From QHXN01 sp963785125 (GTDB lineage: Bacteria > Acidobacteriota > Blastocatellia > Pyrinomonadales > Pyrinomonadaceae), in NCBI GenBank assembly GCA_963785125.1, contig CAWATU010000006.1:368199-432198 (forward strand): 64,000 bases of DNA. The letters run 5' to 3'. Shown here piece by piece: positions 60,335 through 64,000 of this stretch. Made by a program: the position numbers and the translations under genes. The notes under the pieces are model-generated. The model made no database searches. It worked only from the letters and a program-made list of their open reading frames with translations, and was not told where the DNA came from. Position 1 is the stretch's first letter; the number at the start of each line of letters is the position of its first letter.

Positions 60335-61777
60335 ATGACAACGCAGGCCGTCGACGAAGACGTGAACGGACCGACACCCGACCTCAAGCGGGTGATGGGG
60401 CCGAAGCTCCTGCTCCTGTTCGTGGTCGGCGACATCCTGGGAGCCGGCGTCTACGCCGTGACCGGGCAGATGGCCGGCGTGGTCGGCGGCGTCGTCTGGC
60501 TGCCGTTCCTTGTGGCGTTCGCGGTCGCCTCGTTGACCGCGCTCTCCTACCTGGAGCTGGTGACGAAGTACCCGCAGGCGGCCGGTGCCGCGCTCTACAC
60601 CCACAAGGCGTTCGGCGTGCACTTCGTGACGTTCCTCGTCGCGTTCGCCGTCATCTGCTCCGGTGTCACGAGCGCCTCGACGTCGTCCAACGTGCTGGCG
60701 CAGAACCTGACCGGCGGTCTCGAGGCCAACGGGTGGATCGACTCGACGCCCGGGACCCGCACGATCACGCTGATCGCCCTCGGGTTCATGGTGCTGCTGG
60801 CGCTGATCAACCTGCGGGGCGTCGGTGAGTCGGTGAAGTTCAACGTCCTGCTGACGATGGTCGAGGTCACCGCGCTGACGATCGTCATCGGGGTCGGCTT
60901 CTACGTCATCGCCCAGGGCGACGGCAGCTTCGACCGCATCACGACCTTCGAGAACCCGGACGACAAGGGCCTGTTCCTGGCCGTCACGGCGGCGACGTCG
61001 ATCGCCTTCTTCGCGATGGTCGGGTTCGAGGACTCCGTCAACATGGTCGAGGAGACGAAGGAGCCCGAACGGATCTTCCCGCGCGCTCTGCTGACCGGCC
61101 TCGGCATCGCGGTGATCATCTACATGCTGGTGGCGGTCTCGGTCGTCACGGTGCTCACCTCGGAGCAGATCGCCGACGCGGCCGACGGCCGGGCCCTGCT
61201 CGAGGTGGTCCGGATCGGTGCGCCGGACTTCCCGATCGACAAGGTCTTCCCGTTCCTGGCCGTCTTCGCGGTGGCCAACACGGCGCTCATCAACATGCTG
61301 ATGGCGAGCCGGCTGCTCTACGGCCTGGCCCACCAGGACGTCCTGCCGCGGGTCCTCGGCAAGGTCTCGCCGAACACCCGCGCGCCGTACGCCGGCATCC
61401 TGTTCTCCACGCTGCTCGCGCTCGGCCTGATCGTGTACGTCGCGAACCGGGCCGAGGACGACGTGGTGATCAACCTGGCCAGCGTCACCTCGCTGCTGCT
61501 CCTCGGCGTCTTCACCGTCGTCAACATCGCCTGCCTGGTGCTGCGGCGCGACGGGCGGCAGTCGCGGTTCCGCTCGCCTGGCGTCACTCCGTGGATCGCG
61601 GCGGCGGCGACCGCGTTCCTGATCGGCCCCTGGGTGGACCGGCCGGGCATCGTCTACCAGATCGCCGCCGTGCTCCTGGGCATCGGCATCGTGCTGTGGG
61701 CGATCACGTGGGCCACCAACCGTGGCGTCCGCGCCCAGAAGACCGGATTCCGCGATATCGAGCACATGGAGGACTGA
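60335..61777 (+). CDS. APC-family amino-acid permease
   Basis: The 480-residue protein has 12 predicted membrane spans and no frameshift. LLLFVVGDILGAGVYAVTGQ in helix 1 and FFAMVGFEDSVNMVEETKEP in the centre are the APC signatures. GAGAGGGGTGCCCC precedes the ATG. The substrate is an amino acid or polyamine. It is a single gene between the truncated remnant and the DAHP synthase. Confidence 0.88.
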   Translation: MTTQAVDEDVNGPTPDLKRVMGPKLLLLFVVGDILGAGVYAVTGQMAGVVGGVVWLPFLVAFAVASLTALSYLELVTKYPQAAGAALYTHKAFGVHFVTFLVAFAVICSGVTSASTSSNVLAQNLTGGLEANGWIDSTPGTRTITLIALGFMVLLALINLRGVGESVKFNVLLTMVEVTALTIVIGVGFYVIAQGDGSFDRITTFENPDDKGLFLAVTAATSIAFFAMVGFEDSVNMVEETKEPERIFPRALLTGLGIAVIIYMLVAVSVVTVLTSEQIADAADGRALLEVVRIGAPDFPIDKVFPFLAVFAVANTALINMLMASRLLYGLAHQDVLPRVLGKVSPNTRAPYAGILFSTLLALGLIVYVANRAEDDVVINLASVTSLLLLGVFTVVNIACLVLRRDGRQSRFRSPGVTPWIAAAATAFLIGPWVDRPGIVYQIAAVLLGIGIVLWAITWATNRGVRAQKTGFRDIEHMED

Positions 61778-61803
61778 CCCCGGGTTCCCCGTACCCTTGG
61801 CGG

Positions 61804-63141
61804 GTGACGATCCCCGACCTCGATGCGCTCCGCGCGCTCGGCCCGGCGCAGCAGCCGACGTACGCCGACCAGGCGGCCGTCGACAGCGCCGTCGCCCGCC
61901 TGCGCACGATGCCGCCGCTGGTCTTCGCGGGTGAGTGCGACGAGCTGAAGACGAAGATCGCCGCGGTGTCCCGCGGCGAGTCGTTCATGCTCATGGGCGG
62001 CGACTGCGCCGAGACGTTCGCCGGCGTGACCGCCGACAACGTCCGCAACAAGCTCCGGGTGCTGCTCCAGATGGCCGTCGTGCTGACGTACGCCGCCTCG
62101 GTCCCGGTCGTGAAGGTCGGCCGGATCGCGGGCCAGTACGCCAAGCCGCGCTCGTCGGACCTCGAGACCCGCGAGGGCGTCACCCTGCCGGCCTACCGCG
62201 GGGACGCGGTCAACGGCTTCGAGTTCACCGCCGAGGCCAGGGTGCCCGACCCGCAGCGGCTGGTCGACGTCTACCACTCGTCCGCGGCGACGCTGAACCT
62301 CGTGCGCGCCTTCGTCACCGGCGGCTACGCCGACCTGCGCCAGGTGCACACCTGGAACACCGACTTCGTGCGCGAGTCCTCGGTCGGCCAGCGCTACGAG
62401 ATGGTGGCCGACGAGATCGAGCGGGCGCTGACCTTCATGCAGGCCATCGGCGCGGACCCGGACGAGTTCCACCGGGTCGACTTCCACACCTGTCACGAGG
62501 CGCTGCTGCTCGAGTACGAGCACGCGATGACCCGCATCGACTCGCGCACCCAGACGCCGTACGACGTCTCGGGCCACTTCGTCTGGATCGGCGAGCGCAC
62601 CCGTCAGCTCGACGGCGCGCACGTCGAGCTGCTGCGGCACATCAAGAACCCGATCGGCGTGAAGCTCGGCCCGTCGACCTCGGCCGACGACGCGATCGCC
62701 CTCGCGGCGAGGCTCAACCCGGACAACGAGCCGGGCCGGCTGACGTTCATCACCCGGTTCGGCGCCGGCAAGATCCGCGACGGCCTGCCGGTCGTCGTCG
62801 ACAAGGTGACCGCTGCGGGCGTCGAGGTGGCGTGGGTCTGCGACCCGATGCACGGCAACACGTTCGAGGCGTCCTCCGGCTACAAGACCCGCGCGTTCGA
62901 CGACGTCATCGACGAGATCAAGGGCTTCTTCGAGGTGCACCGCGCGCTCGGCACGTGGCCCGGCGGCGTCCACGTCGAGCTCACCGGCGACGACGTCACC
63001 GAGTGCGTCGGCGGTGGCGAGGAGCTCCTCGAGGTCGACCTCGGGAACCGCTACGAGTCGGTCTGCGACCCGCGCCTCAACCGGGTGCAGTCGCTCGAGC
63101 TGGCGTTCCTCGTGGCCGAGATGCTCCGCAAGGTCTCCTAG
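61804..63141 (+). CDS. aroG: Class II DAHP synthase
   Basis: The 445-residue protein has a GTG start after CCTTGGCGG. GGDCAETFAG, VGRIAGQYAKPRSSD, DFHTCHEALLLEYEHAMTR, SGHFVWIGERTRQLDGAHVE and CDPMHGNTFEASSGYKTR are class II (plant-like) motifs, with the metal Cys in GGDCAE. It joins phosphoenolpyruvate and erythrose 4-phosphate, the first step of the shikimate pathway. The gene appears intact. Confidence 0.95.
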   Translation: MTIPDLDALRALGPAQQPTYADQAAVDSAVARLRTMPPLVFAGECDELKTKIAAVSRGESFMLMGGDCAETFAGVTADNVRNKLRVLLQMAVVLTYAASVPVVKVGRIAGQYAKPRSSDLETREGVTLPAYRGDAVNGFEFTAEARVPDPQRLVDVYHSSAATLNLVRAFVTGGYADLRQVHTWNTDFVRESSVGQRYEMVADEIERALTFMQAIGADPDEFHRVDFHTCHEALLLEYEHAMTRIDSRTQTPYDVSGHFVWIGERTRQLDGAHVELLRHIKNPIGVKLGPSTSADDAIALAARLNPDNEPGRLTFITRFGAGKIRDGLPVVVDKVTAAGVEVAWVCDPMHGNTFEASSGYKTRAFDDVIDEIKGFFEVHRALGTWPGGVHVELTGDDVTECVGGGEELLEVDLGNRYESVCDPRLNRVQSLELAFLVAEMLRKVS

Positions 63142-63228
63142 CGTCCGGCCGTGCGCCGACTCCGGCTGGTCGAAGCCGGTGAAGGTCACGTTCGTCTAGT
63201 CACTGGGTTGGGTCACTAGGTTGGCGGA

Positions 63229-64000
<772 letters not shown>

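Overview
The window joins DNA from at least three sources. (A) 1-11,474 is an accessory element of moderate GC that lies directly against (B) 11,475-47,137, a GC-rich chromosome from a soil bacterium. Gene style, secreted WD40-caspase, FHA and zinc-ribbon regulators, and heptamer-repeat intergenic hairpins fit Acidobacteriota, perhaps Blastocatellia; this is inference, as no taxonomic marker gene is present. (C) 47,138 to about 50,215 is about 53% GC by eye and encodes a fungal-type RecQ-like helicase of the telomere-linked class. (D) From about 50,215 to 64,000 the sequence is very GC-rich with many GTG starts and looks actinobacterial (Nocardioides-like). The B/C and C/D joins cut genes mid-domain (a MacB-type ABC ATPase and an ROK glucokinase), so they are most likely assembly or library chimeras, not biology.

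A: element, 1-11,474. It carries a SWIM zinc-finger protein and an excisionase-type HTH protein that diverge from a shared inverted-repeat operator. Next are a large TPR-HTH regulator divergent from a 77-residue secreted peptide with two GEIPNG motifs, then a replication block (excisionase HTH, RNase HI, PrimPol-SF3 helicase). An arsenic operon follows: ArsR, aquaporin, a UspA-ArsC fusion, a TauE/SafE permease, YnfA and a small unknown protein. Its right border is 15 bases identical to the 3' end of 16S rRNA, including the anti-Shine-Dalgarno sequence. I read this as an attachment site of an element inserted in the 3' end of a 16S gene. The 16S body, the integrase and the left end would then lie to the left of the window.

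B: chromosome, 11,475-47,137. Contents are hutI with a coupled permease, a NTF2-like protein and an esterase; a pentapeptide-TIR protein beside degenerate heptamer-multiple repeats; two UvrD/PcrA helicases; a 1,691-residue secreted Calx-beta/LTD protein; ybaB-recR; pyrE; a Nudix hydrolase; a secreted WD40-caspase; an FHA-GAF-SpoIIE phosphatase; a low-GC HEPN pair; a zinc-ribbon/FHA/Ser-Thr kinase/RDD/TPR signalling cluster; and macAB. Many gaps hold long inverted repeats whose arms are built from 7-bp tandem units that differ at each locus. Frameshifts appear from about 41 kb onward and suggest lower sequence accuracy there.

D: actinobacterial segment. Contents are an ROK kinase remnant, plsC, an overlapping macS-flavin reductase-response regulator-nat set, a coiled-coil protein, glpK with a DUF1028 gene, a PPi-type phosphofructokinase, an amino-acid permease, a class II DAHP synthase and the start of a threonine aldolase. 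Many of these genes are frameshifted.
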